A stretch of DNA of 30,000 bases from Zygnema cylindricum (Eukaryota; Streptophyta; Zygnematophyceae; Zygnematales; Zygnemataceae): positions 1-30,000 of the forward strand of contig JBBHKE010001050.1 of NCBI GenBank assembly GCA_037447655.1, read 5' to 3'. The notes beneath the pieces are model-generated. The model was not told the origin of the DNA. It saw only the letters and a program-made list of their open reading frames with translations, and searched no databases. This document shows, one piece after another, positions 9,042 through 18,703 of this stretch. A program made the position numbers and the translations under genes. Numbering within the stretch: the first letter of the stretch is position 1; the number at the start of each line of letters is the position of its first letter.

Positions 9042-9700
9042 CACCGTGTATCGCTATTGGTGCTAATGTTTTTTTTGCCGCTTAAAACATTTGTTTCCGT
9101 ACACGCTTGTCGGCTTGTGGATCGGATGGTTGCGATTAAAAGCCTAGATTATCTCTTTCTCATGGGCAGTCTCCATGTGAAAATCGGACAAGTGTGTACG
9201 GGGAAAAGATGTTTTTATTGACGAAGAGACTGGTAGTGTTGTGTATCGGCAATAAATTTATCGCCATGATACTGATACAGATAGTTATTGGTTATCGAAT
9301 GGTCAAGGGTCCCGATATATCGCCCCGAGACCACCAAATTCCTTAACGACGATAAGTGGAAATATTATAGTACGTTATATAATAGTAATTTATAATATAT
9401 TATATTATATTGTTTATTATATATAGCATGGCATGCCACATGTAGTATTTGTTCTGTACTATAAGTAACGGAATAACGGCGGTTCAGTACGACGACATAA
9501 ACCGTACAATTATTGCCGACAGTTATCGGTACCAGTGTTATCGCGATGAAAAAGCGATATTATCGGTTTTTTATCGTCGATAACATCGGCGTCGACATAT
9601 CGTTCCAATATATCGATTATCAACAAGTTAAAAAAATGTACATATCGATTATCGGCAAAACCGTGCCGATACACAACACTACTAAAAGCGATACACGGTG
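9042..9700. mobile_element. MITE type B carrying a nested 444-bp element
   Basis: The left end CACCGTGTATCGCTATTGG follows TA (9040-9041). The right end AGCGATACACGGTG precedes TA (9701-9702). Both ends carry the TGTATCGC variant. Without the insertion at 9236-9679 plus its duplicated TA, the element is 213 bp, the family size. Internal type B motifs GCTTAAAACAT and GACAAGTGTGTACGGGG are present. Confidence 0.9.
9236..9679. mobile_element. Inverted-repeat element, GTGTTGTGTAT family, copy 2, nested in a MITE
   Basis: GTGTTGTGTATCGGC at the left and GCCGATACACAACAC at the right are perfect inverted repeats, flanked by TA on both sides (9234-9235, 9680-9681). The interior is rich in TATCG/CGATA motifs and has an AT-rich core (9355-9425). 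It resembles the copy at 832-1204, which has TATTGG/CCAATA in place of TATCGG/CCGATA at both ends. Confidence 0.92.
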
Positions 9701-9702
9701 TA

Positions 9703-10386
9703 GTAGAGATCAAATTGTGTAAAATGATGGAAATGGTCGCCACACATGGCTAGCCCATAGTGTTAGAATATCAACGTGTAAATGTAACAAGATCTCCTAC
9801 CTCTTAGAAAATCCCATTACTACAAACAATCCCAACCACACATTCCACACATTGGAAAATACACATCCACATTGGACCACACTCACATAAGGATAAACTT
9901 TAAATTAGAAGAAGATTCTGTCCACATAACATTAGCTTGGTCTCTTGCCCTCGTGGCTCAACCCTTCTTATTAAAGTGTTTTCCACTACTCTCCACTTTT
10001 AATAATTTTATCTCTTAAGTACTAAAACACTATTTAGTTTGTAAGAGATTTCAAATCAAAAATGCCTTTTCTCCAATTTGGTATTAATTGCTCAGGACCA
10101 AGATCAGCCGGAATTTCCACAAACTTTTCTAAAGGAAAAGATGTCTACTATCCTCTTACACTTCACTATTTATCCATCATCGCCCTGGACTCGCAAGGCC
10201 AGAGTCAACGCTCCGTTTTAACAGGCTTTTACCTGGGCCAATCATTGATCAGCAAGGACTCAGACTGACAAATGCAAAAACGTGCGAAATCTCTTACTAA
10301 CTAATCAAATGTTACGTTTCACTACGTAACATTTACGTGCAAAAGTGCGTGCCAAACGAAACGCGACTTCGCACGATCGTGCGTAA
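9703..10386. other. Intergenic; perfect 10-bp hairpin at 10307-10334
   Basis: There is no gene or named element. AAATGTTACG (10307-10316) and CGTAACATTT (10325-10334) form a perfect stem with an 8-base loop. CACATTCCACACATTGG-type short repeats occur at 9838-9890. Confidence 0.6.
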
Positions 10387-11709
10387 GGGTGTGTCCCCAT
10401 GTACTTGTAACTTAGCGAAATTACTTTGTATTTTAGCGGGGATCCGCCGGACCCGTTGTTCAAATGTCCCTATGTCTGTAAGGACGAAATCGTAACTTAC
10501 GCATGTGACGATAGTATACGTCGACAGTACCTGTGACAGTTGTCAACGTCTACAATCTGTGGTCGCACGCTGTTTTTTGTACTTGCGTGTGACGTCGCAT
10601 GTCTTACCCTGACATTGTAGACGTAGCGCCTTCCAGTCTGTGCAATTTCACGGTCAAAGAAGATGCGCTTTGTCTTCGCGTCGCCTGTCCGCTCGACGTG
10701 AAATGGCATCAAAATTTGAAGACCCCTGCAAAAAAAGAAATCCGTACTAGACGAAAACGGACAAATCCAAACAAATTGTGTACTTGTCTTTGTCGTATTA
10801 TAACGAAAACGGACAAAACATAGTGAACTATGTACTTTTCTTTATCCTTGGAAATCGTAGGATTTTTGTCGAAATTTACGGCACGTGCGAAAGTATGTTC
10901 CTATTTGTCAATCGAAAAAAACCTAATTTTAAATCACATCGCGCATGTGTTTTAAAGATAAGGTTGAAAATGACATTTTTTGTCGTCGAAAGGGGTCGAA
11001 AAGCACAAGACGACAACTTTTCGTACATCCTAAGTTCAGGGATGACGCAAATTGTACTCTACAAATTTGCGATTCCTTCGTACGGTTGCAACTTAGGCAG
11101 TACGACGCTAAGTTTTACAGCAAAACGACAGGAAAAAACCCTTACTTATGCACATGGGGACACACCCTAACTTAGCGAAATTACTTTGTATTTTAACGGT
11201 TGAAGAAGTTGCGCTTTGCCTTTGCGTCTCCTGTCCGGTCGACGTGAAATGGCATCGGAATTTCGAGAACCCTGCAAAACAAAATTCCGTACTGGACGAA
11301 AACGGACAAAACCAAACAATTGTGTAATTTTCTTTGTCGTATTAAATGCAAACGGACAAAACATAGCGACTTCCGTACTTTCCATTGTCTTTGAAAATCG
11401 TGTGAAATACTTCGAAAATTACGGCACGTGCGAATATGTGTTCCTATTTGTTTACATAAAATCCATAGTTTTAAAACACATCGCGCTTGTGTTTTAAAGA
11501 TAAGGTTGAAGATGACGTTTTTTGTCGTCGAAGTGGGTCGAAAAACACAAGACGACAATTTTTCGTACATCCTAAGTTCGAGGGTGACGCAAATTGTACT
11601 CTACAAATTTGCGATTCCTTCGTACGGTTGCAACTTAGGCAGTACGACGCTAAGTTTTACAGCAAAACGATAGGAAAAAACCCTTACTTATGCACATGGG
11701 GACACACCC
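10387..11709. mobile_element. PIF/Harbinger-like non-autonomous transposon with internal tandem duplication
   Basis: GGGTGTGTCCCCATGT (10387-10402) and ACATGGGGACACACCC (11694-11709) are perfect 16-bp terminal inverted repeats, flanked by TAA at 10384-10386 and 11710-11712. A 3-bp TAA/TTA duplication and a GGG-initial repeat are hallmarks of PIF/Harbinger. A third terminal repeat copy lies inside at 11152-11167, also followed by TAA. The TAACTTAGCGAAATTACTTT string occurs at 10408 and 11168. The interior is thus two units (about 760 and 545 bp), the second closely matching the 3' two-thirds of the first. No transposase is visible; the parallel open frames in the two units are open in more than one frame and seem incidental. 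Confidence 0.85.
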
Positions 11710-11712
11710 TAA

Positions 11713-12089
11713 CAAATTTCGCACGTGAAACTTCTTACAATATTAACTTAAGTGAAAGTGACGTTTCGTACTAAAATTTGTATGAAACGAAGCACCGTGC
11801 ATACTAAACGTTTCATTAGAACTTTATGAAACATACACGCGAAATTTCGGTACTAATTTGACCCTTAACCCGTTTCAATAATACCCACTTCTTATTTAGA
11901 CTCCACGCTGTCACCTAAATACACCCATCGCTAAAACTTTTAAAATATAATTCCAAATAGCGTCATTCTTTCGCGGACGTCTACCAAATTTAGTACTCTA
12001 TAATCATAACACCTGAATACCTTTTTATAAACAAGTTTGATTCGCTAGTACTTTTACATCATTTTCTCCTTATTTTTAACTAACCTCAG
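11713..12089. other. Gap between Harbinger-like element and retroelement
   Basis: There is no gene. Several ACGTTTC/GAAACG motifs near 11760-11835 make a loose inverted structure. On the minus strand, just after the retroelement's last stop, AATAAGGAGAAAA followed by TGATGT could be a polypurine tract and LTR start. No matching second LTR is found in the window, so an LTR is not called. Confidence 0.4.
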
Positions 12090-12602
12090 TTAAAACACTT
12101 TTATTTCTGAAGACGGGACTTTTATATTATTATCCCTCCAATACCTTTGTAAAAACTCAGAATTTTTATCCTCTAAAGTCAACTCATCCTCAGGCCTTCC
12201 TAGATAATGCACTTGCCAGAATATAGTATCGCCAACCTTGAACCGTTGACCAACCCAATCTATTACCCATCTTTGGACTTCAGGTTCTATAATTATTGAG
12301 GTATCCATTTCCAATTCTTTTTCAGTTGGTCGAAGATTCGCTGGTTTTAATTGGCTGATGTGTATCACTAGATGATTTTTTGTTGAAGGCGGAAAGTCCA
12401 ATTTGGCAGCAACTGACGATATCATCTCGATTACAGTAAATGGTCCAATGTACTTAGGAGCAAATTTCCCCGTAGGATCCGATTGACCCTCGATCTTGCA
12501 CCTGTAATAAGTTGTAGAAAGCCAAACCTTGTCACGTGTGCGTAACACCCAATCACCCCGTTTGCAATTAACATTTAATTCTTGCCTGCTTTGTGCCTCC
12601 AC
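12090..12602 (-). pseudogene. Retroelement integrase C-terminus with chromodomain-like tail
   Basis: This 170-aa open stretch contains the pol C-terminal fold: GDWVLRTRDKVW, then KFAPKYIGPFTVIE and FPPSTKNHLVIHISQLK, the usual SH3-like segment of Ty3/gypsy integrases. It ends with EVQRWVIDWVGQRF...FWQVHYLGRPEDELTLE, which lines up with a chromodomain (the Y-x-VKW-x-GYP-x-E-x-TWE pattern) but lacks the usual aromatic Trp in VKW. Chromodomains guide integration to particular chromatin. It is open to its own stop but continuous with broken upstream sequence. Confidence 0.85.
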
Positions 12603-13715
12603 TAATGCATCCCAGACAGTTTTCCAAACTGTTTGTACGTATTCCCAAAACTCTGTTCCAAAACCTCTATTCTCTTGAGTGACCCGTGTTATTAAGTATA
12701 ATGCTTCTCTAGGTTGGTAACCATATGCAACTTTAAATGGTGAGAATCATGTACTAACATGTTTACATGAATTGTATGCAAATTCCATTAATGGCAGTTT
12801 AGATTCCCATGTGTTCCGAATTCCACCGCAAACAATCCTAAGCATTTCCTCTAGTGTACGGTTCATCATTTTTGTCTGTCCATTTGTCTGAGGATGATAA
12901 GGGGTACTCATTTTCAATTCATAGCCTAAATTTTGCTATATTTTTTTCCAAAAAACAAACGTAAATTTAGAATCTCTATCACTGACTATAGATAGAGGGA
13001 CTCCATGATGTCTGACCACGTTGTCAAAATAAAATTTTGCAATATCTACAACTGAATGAGTGGTTTTGCAAGGGATAAAGATTGTCATTTTAGTGAACCT
13101 ACCGACTACGACCATGATATTGTTATTCCTTTTAGATGTAGTTGGCAACCTGACAATAAAATCCAAACTAACAGATTCCCACGGTCTTTCGGGGATATCC
13201 AAAGGTTTTAAGAGACCTTTAGGTTTTTGGCTACTAGGTTTACTCAGTTGGCAAGGGACACAACTTTCCACGTGTTTTGAAACTTTCTTTGCCATCCCAG
13301 GCCAAAACAATCTACTTTGCAATCGACTAAGAGTTTTATCTCGACCTAGATGTCCAAAATGCTCATGAGTTTCCCATAAATTTTTTTTTCTTAAGTCTCC
13401 CACTTCAGGAATCCATAATCTATCCAAAATTTGCAAATACAGTAAACCATCCTCTAGTCTAAAGTTTTTGACATGCATCTCATTCAATGGGTCAAAATTC
13501 CCTCCCGAAATATTCATGCAAATCACATCAAAATAAGGATCTTTATCATAACCATTTCTAATAGTATCTAAAAACAATTCATCTTTAACCATAACACTTA
13601 TTTCAAAACATCTACTTAAAGAATCTGCGACTACATTTATCTTCCTATGAATATGTTTGACATTAAATTTGAAATATGCTAATTTGTGCATCCACCTAAC
13701 CTGTCTGCCAGTCAT
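12603..13715 (-). pseudogene. Retroelement integrase core (zinc-binding and catalytic domains), inactivated
   Basis: The HHCC zinc finger is visible (HEHFGHLGRDKTL...CVPCQLSK), followed by the catalytic core. The first catalytic Asp is in VSLDFIVRLP and the second in IVSDRDSKF. The third catalytic residue, normally Glu in the GQTE motif, reads GQTK near 12890, and in-frame stops flank it (near 12938 and 12750). The IN core is therefore non-functional by point changes as well as by breaks. The stretch begins just after the RNase H end. Confidence 0.88.
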
Positions 13716-13736
13716 AATCTGTGCATCACTTAATCT

Positions 13737-14350
13737 CTATAAATAAGAGAGTGCTTTATTATCACAGTGAACTGTAAATTCTTTACTATGCAAATAACAA
13801 CGCCATTTCACCAATGCATGTACAATTGCAAGTAATTCCTTTTCCTGTGTTGTATAGTTCTTTTCAGCATCATTGAATTTTCTGGACTCAAAAGCAATAG
13901 GATGAAAGTGTTTGCCGACTTTTTGACTTATGATTGCACCTAGACCTTTATCAGATACATCTGTAGTGATCAGAACTTCAAATTCCCTTGCACGGTCAGT
14001 ATACACTAGTGTAGGGGCAAAGGTCAACTTCCTTTTTAGTTCCTCGAATGCTCCCTCCTAATCAGCTCCCCACACAAACGTCTCTTTCTCCGAAGTAAAT
14101 CCGTCAAAGGTGCGGCGATCATATTGAAGTTCTTGATAAATTTCCTGTAATAAGTGGCCAATCCCAAAAACGATCTAACTTGTGTGACATTAGTAGGTTG
14201 TTTCCAATTTTGGATTGCTAAAATTTTGGATGGATCTGTTTTAACACCTTCCCCACTAACTATGTGTCCAAAAAATAATTGTTCATTTTTAAGAAAGCTG
14301 GATTTTGACAATTTTCCATATAACTTTCTTTCTCTTAACCTTTCCAACAC
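13737..14350 (-). pseudogene. Retroelement RT connection and RNase H domains
   Basis: 14350-14036 holds the RT thumb/connection region (FFGHIVSGEGVKTDPSKI, RSFLGLATYYRKFI), which then runs out of frame near 14080. 14027-13737 is the RNase H domain in the Ty3/gypsy form: ITTDVSDKGLGAIISQ (first Asp), TTQEKELLAIVHAL (Glu), VHCDNKALSYL (next Asp). A stop follows directly before the integrase segment. Confidence 0.9.
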
Positions 14351-14389
14351 TCTTCTTAAATGAATAAAATGTTGTTCTTTAGATTCACT

Positions 14390-15600
14390 CTAAACTAAAA
14401 TATCATCTATAAACACTTGGACAAACTCATCTATGTAATCTGAAAAGGTTTGGTTCATTAATTTTTGGTAAGTAGGCGGTGCATTGGTTGAGCCGAATGG
14501 CATCACTATCCATTCGAAAAGACCCACCCTAGTCCTGAAAGCAGTTTTATCAACATCTTCAATTCTAATTGGCACCTGATTAAAGCCACTACGCAGGTCA
14601 ATCAACGAAAATACTTTAGCACCTTTTAAACGATCTATCAAATCAAAGGTAACGGATACTTATCCTTCACCGTAATCTTGTTCAGACAATGATAATCGAC
14701 ACACATTCTCAACGTTGCGTCCTTCTTTTTGACGAAGAGAACAGGTACTCCGTATGGTGATTTGTTGGGCTCAATAAGTCTTTTCTCTAAGAGTTCCTCG
14801 ATCTGTTTCTTTAATTCCTCATGCTCAAAGAAATTGTGCTTATAAATTCGTGTGACAAGAGGGTTGCATCCAGCTTCAAGGTTAATAACATGTTCCACAT
14901 CTCGGGAAGGTGGCCTTCCTGAGGGTAAATCACTTGGAAAAACATCTTGAAATTCAAAAATCAAATCTTTAACAGCAACATCTGATGTATTAATGTCAGT
15001 TACAAAATCAGATTTTAGTTTTTCGAGAGTTTTAGTGGTGTGTGATTTAGGGATGACATCAATGTTACTGTTTTCTCCCCCCGTTTCATCAATAAATGCC
15101 TCGGTTACTAATAACAATAAAGCATGATTTGTTTTATCTTTTAAATGATTTTTAAATTGTTTAGCAGATATCAAACCTTCCACTCCCAATCTGGTTATGT
15201 TATTTATAAGATTCCTATGCAATTTCTTAAAAGATAATGCTTGCAAAACCTTCCAACCGTTTTCAGACTTCACTTTCAAGGTGTTAATTTCCCAATTAAT
15301 TTGAGGATTGTGTTCAGTTAACCAAGGCTTTCCCAGAATTAGTTCTTCACTTCCAAAATTCATTATTTCACACTCAACGTTCATTTTATGACCCTGGATA
15401 TCAACTTCTATCGTGTCAGTTTGTAAGTTTAATGTGGACTTATTAACATTTGCCACTTGAACATGTAAAGGCTTTTCCCTTATGACAGTAGAAATTTTAG
15501 TTTCCTCTACAAATCTATGTGAAATAATATTATGTGTGGTACCTGAATCAACCATTACTCTTAACGGTTTTCCTTCCTCTAATGACTCGAATCTAATCAA
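14390..15600 (-). pseudogene. Retroelement aspartic protease and reverse transcriptase, frameshifted
   Basis: 15600-14638 begins in the protease: the active site [11 protein letters not shown] lies about 18 residues in, followed by [19 protein letters not shown], the typical retropepsin C-terminal region. The RT follows with [20 protein letters not shown] and ends at KDKYPLPLI, where a frameshift at about 14640 moves to the next frame. That frame (14641-14390) has the palm motifs [13 protein letters not shown] and VFIDDILV, the latter being the catalytic YxDD box with Phe first. A stop follows the palm motif. Confidence 0.9.
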
Positions 15601-16690
15601 ACTGTGTCTGGTATCATCATTACTTTACTGTCCTAACATAGGTCTGTTGTTGAGAATTTCATCAGAAGGATTCTTTAAACTATGCAGTGTAATGAGAATC
15701 ATAATAAATTCAGGTATCCTAACTTTTCCATTCATTAATTTGCCCTCTAGAGTTAACTCTTTAACTTCGAGATCTGGTTGGCTCAACTGAGGACTTTCAG
15801 TTATTCCTTTCCATTTCCCACCTCCTGGGCTTCCTGCTCAGCTAGGTATAATGCAATATCCTTTTGGAGATCTTCATTTACATCAACAGTTTTGAGAGAA
15901 CCTTTATCTGTACAGTCTTTAGCGTAATGATTTGGACCTCCGCATTTGAAACAAGTGACGTTCTTTTTGGGTTTTGTGCACTCTCTACTAAAATGTCTCT
16001 CTTCTCCACAATTATAACAGTTAATCTTTTTAAGTTTTGCACACTCAAATGCTATATGACCCTTTTTTCTGACAAATAGTGCATGTGGGGATGGTAAGGT
16101 TAGACTTCTGAGCATTAATGCTTCTTTTAGAACTGTTAATGTATCCCCCTCTATTGTTAAATTTGTTTCCTCCATTAACACTCTGTCCACCCTTCTGATT
16201 TCCCCTGAAAATATTTTGCCTATTCACCACCCCAGCATTCAAACCCTCATCCATAAATTCCCACTCATCCCACTCTGATACTTCATTCAAATTACCCCTA
16301 AGTGATCTAGTTTCCGGATTATACCCCAACTGATCCTCTAATTCGAATGCCTTGTCTTCTAATTCTTTCAAATTATTAAATTTTTGATGTTTCAATTTTG
16401 ATTTGAGTATAGGGTTTAGATAATTTAAGAAATGCAACTTAGCCATTTCATCAGTCAAATCTATGACGTGAATGCTAGATGAGTCAAATTCCATAATGGA
16501 ATCCTTCACAGATCCACTCTGCTTACAGTTCAGCCACTTTTCTTCCATTCTGGATTTAAAAGTGACAGACAAGAATCGCGATTTAATCACGGTTTTAAAA
16601 GTTTCCCAATTAGCATTATCAGCAATCCCACATTATTGTACTTTGTGCTCTTTGGTATCGTGGAAGTACGTGACATCATGATTAGCGTCG
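15601..16690 (-). pseudogene. Retroelement gag (capsid and zinc knuckles), 5'-truncated and frameshifted
   Basis: The capsid part runs from about 16690 to 16100 and includes FKTVIKSRFLSVTFKSRMEE and MAKLHFLNYLNP, a retrotransposon gag domain. An in-frame stop lies at about 16633. CTICQKKG, the start of a first zinc knuckle, is separated by a frameshift near 16075 from its second half, HIAFEC. Two intact CCHC knuckles follow (CYNCGEERHFSREC, CFKCGGPNHYAKDC). The segment to 15601 has a stop at about 15800 and another near 15630 before the protease. Confidence 0.88.
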
Positions 16691-16811
16691 CAAATCTGAC
16701 ACGGTAGTAACACTATTCATTTCGCAAATCTTAGGGAACGCGACAAATCGTCGCAAATCTGACACGGTAAACACTATTCATTTCACAAATCTAAGGGAGC
16801 GAGACAAATCG
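16686..16811. repeat. Two tandem copies of a 63-bp unit at the retroelement's truncated end
   Basis: CGTCGCAAATCTGACACGGT starts at 16686 and again at 16749. Both units continue through ACACTATTCATTT and GACAAAT, with a few changes. The array starts where gag similarity stops. Confidence 0.85.
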
Positions 16812-17622
16812 TAATTTTTGGCTTATTCATACGTCGTACATTATAAAATTTTGTACTTTTTTCGGTTACGGGCGGGCACGGTTAGTCGCGACAAATTGAG
16901 TTTCGGTTAACTTTTATTTTCGAAAACCTCGGTCGGTTAACGGTTAACAATTTTGGAGCGTGACATAACTCGGTCGGGCGTAGGTTACTCAGATTTTGAA
17001 AAAAAAACGGTCGATTTCGGTTATGTAAAATTTTGACTTTTGCGACCTCTGATTAGCCTTATGAACAATATATCGGCGCCCCCAATTTTTTAGGGTTTTA
17101 CCTGAAATAATAACACTAATTTTTTTCTACGTTAATTAAGGTTCAGATGAATTAGCGTTGACAATTCTAATTTATGATTTTATAGAATAGTGTGGCGTAA
17201 GGAATTGTCAGTCCGTACAAAATGGTACTTTGTTAAGTAAGAAAGTACGATATATGGATTAAAATAATCGCGATCGCACGTAAAATTGCGCTCAGAATAA
17301 AAGGCATAATGAGATCGTAATTATTTTAGTGTAGAGATATTGGTCGCATATTAATTACACAGGAGAAAACCCAAATTAGTGTTATGAATAAATTCGAGTA
17401 AAAAGACGCGACGGCGTACGATTTGTCAGATTTTGTACATTCACCTATTTTACTGTGAAGATCCTGATGGCAGATCCGTTGTACCCAAATCAAAGTTATG
17501 GATCAATTAGAGTAGATTTTTTTTTCAAAATTTTGAAAAATCCAAATTAGCGTTAATAACGCTAATTAATTTTTAACACTAATAATTTCTTAGCGGAAAT
17601 AACGATTCAAGGTTGTACACTA
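16812..17622. other. Non-coding stretch with MITE remnants
   Basis: No gene is visible. 16855-17000 has several GGTTAACGGTTAAC and TCGGTTA motifs. From about 17100, MITE-like pieces appear (GAATTAGCGTTGACAATTCT near 17150, AATTAGCGTTAATAACGC near 17545). A right end, ATAACGATTCAAGGTTGTA, finishes at about 17617, but no matching left end is clear. Confidence 0.5.
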
Positions 17623-17838
17623 CACCGTGAATCGATATTAGCGTCAATGTTTTTTTCGCCACATAAAACATCTTTATCGGAACACACTTGTAGGATTGTG
17701 GATCCGACGGTTGCGATTGAAAGGTAACATTCTCAGCTTCAGATTGGCGATCTCAAATTGAAAATCCAACAAGTGTGTACGAAGAAAAGATGTTTTAAGT
17801 GGCGAAAAAAACATTGACGCTAGTAGCGATTCACGGTG
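17623..17838. mobile_element. MITE, CACCGTGAATCG family (type B, intact)
   Basis: CACCGTGAATCGATATTAGC at the left and GCTAGTAGCGATTCACGGTG at the right are inverted repeats flanked by TA (17621-17622, 17839-17840). The interior is itself symmetrical: TTTTTTTCGCCACATAAAACA near the left is mirrored by GTTTTAAGTGGCGAAAAAAA near the right, so about 50 bp at each end can pair. At 216 bp it is a good reference copy for type B. Confidence 0.93.
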
Positions 17839-17850
17839 TACTGTACAGTA

Positions 17851-18049
17851 CACCTTGAATCGCTATTAGCGTATAGAAATTATTAGTGTAAAGAAAGAAT
17901 TAGCGTCATTCATTCTAATTTAGTGTCAGGAGACGTGGCAAATTATGGTCCACATCTTTAAATAGTGTAATTTATTATATTTAAGATATCAATGTCAAAA
18001 TTTTAGGGTGTCGATATAGCGTACATAAGGCTAATAACGATTCACGGTG
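17851..18049. mobile_element. MITE, CACCGTGAATCG family (type A, intact)
   Basis: The left end CACCTTGAATCGCTATTAGC and the right end GCTAATAACGATTCACGGTG are flanked by TA (17849-17850, 18050-18051). It is separated from the preceding MITE by the 12-bp palindrome TACTGTACAGTA, which includes both TA flanks. Internal GAGACGTGGCAAATTATGGT matches the copy at 6908-7104. Confidence 0.92.
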
Positions 18050-18056
18050 TACTGTA

Positions 18057-18365
18057 TACCGCGAATCGACATCATCGTCGTCAGTGTGAACATTAACTGA
18101 CATTCAATGCGACAAATAGTACTAGCGTCATACATACGTCAATACTATACGAACTGACACATTTTGTACGTCTACGTAATTTAGTGTTCACAATTATCAC
18201 GAAAACAATTATCGCCGACATAACCTAATATAGAATGCTTAAATAAATTAGAGTAAACTTCATAAATGAAAAAGCTCTATCACATAAATTAGCGTTCATT
18301 ACTCTAATTCTTTTTTTGGTTTTTGTACTCTAATTTTTTCATTACTCTAATTACGATTCGCGGTG
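18057..18365. mobile_element. 309-bp MITE, CCGCGAATC variant (type F)
   Basis: The left end TACCGCGAATCGACATC and the right end ATTACGATTCGCGGTG are flanked by TA (18055-18056, 18366-18367). The right half is the reverse complement of the left part of the 8486-8986 element. Only TACTGTA separates it from the previous MITE. Confidence 0.85.
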
Positions 18366-18426
18366 TAGTCACACAACAGTGGACATGTCTATCGGTACAC
18401 TTGGAAACAAAATAATGAAAATGCAT

Positions 18427-18703
18427 CATAGTTTAAAAGTAGGCGTTTTATGGTAGGCCTTCGGCAGGCGTAAGTTTTGTTATGGGCTTTTCATGTGACT
18501 TCTTAGATCGCTACTTTGATCGCTACCTTGATCAGCGACCGTCCTATGACGTTTAATTCTCTATCGAACGATGTACAACTCAACCTTGCTACTTTTATTT
18601 TTCATTTTGCGACCAATACAATATGGGTCTTCAGGTCATATTGTATGTTTTGCGTACAATAGGCATATTGTATGGGCCTACTTTCACCTACTTTTGAACT
18701 ATG
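18427..18703. mobile_element. CCATAGTTCAAAAGTAGG element, copy 2 (internally deleted)
   Basis: The left end CATAGTTTAAAAGTAGGCG and the right end CACCTACTTTTGAACTATG are inverted. Compared with the 28034-28492 copy it lacks about 180 bp, including one of the two internal repeat units and the AT-rich centre. No target duplication is recognisable. Confidence 0.8.

Larger units (their letters stand above)
12090..16690 (-). mobile_element. Degenerate Ty3/gypsy (chromovirus-type) LTR retrotransposon body
   Basis: Read on the minus strand, the order is gag, zinc knuckles, protease, reverse transcriptase, RNase H, integrase and a chromodomain-like tail. Integrase after RNase H defines the Ty3/gypsy (Metaviridae) type, and the tail suggests a chromovirus. 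The coding sequence is broken into at least eight pieces by frameshifts and stops. The gag start is missing at about 16690, where a 63-bp tandem repeat begins, and neither LTR can be identified. The element cannot be autonomous. The inactivated parts are described separately. Confidence 0.93.

Noticed and set aside
10945-11774. Two parallel open frames (76 and 95 codons) with very similar products in the Harbinger-like element
   Set aside because: The similarity comes from the tandem duplication. Another frame is equally open in both copies, and no transposase motif is present.
11940-12075. Possible LTR beginning TGATGT after a purine stretch on the minus strand
   Set aside because: No second copy or matching end exists in the window, so an LTR cannot be claimed.
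16686-16811. Spaced direct repeats considered as a CRISPR-like array
   Set aside because: Only two units, immediately adjacent with no spacers, in a eukaryotic context.
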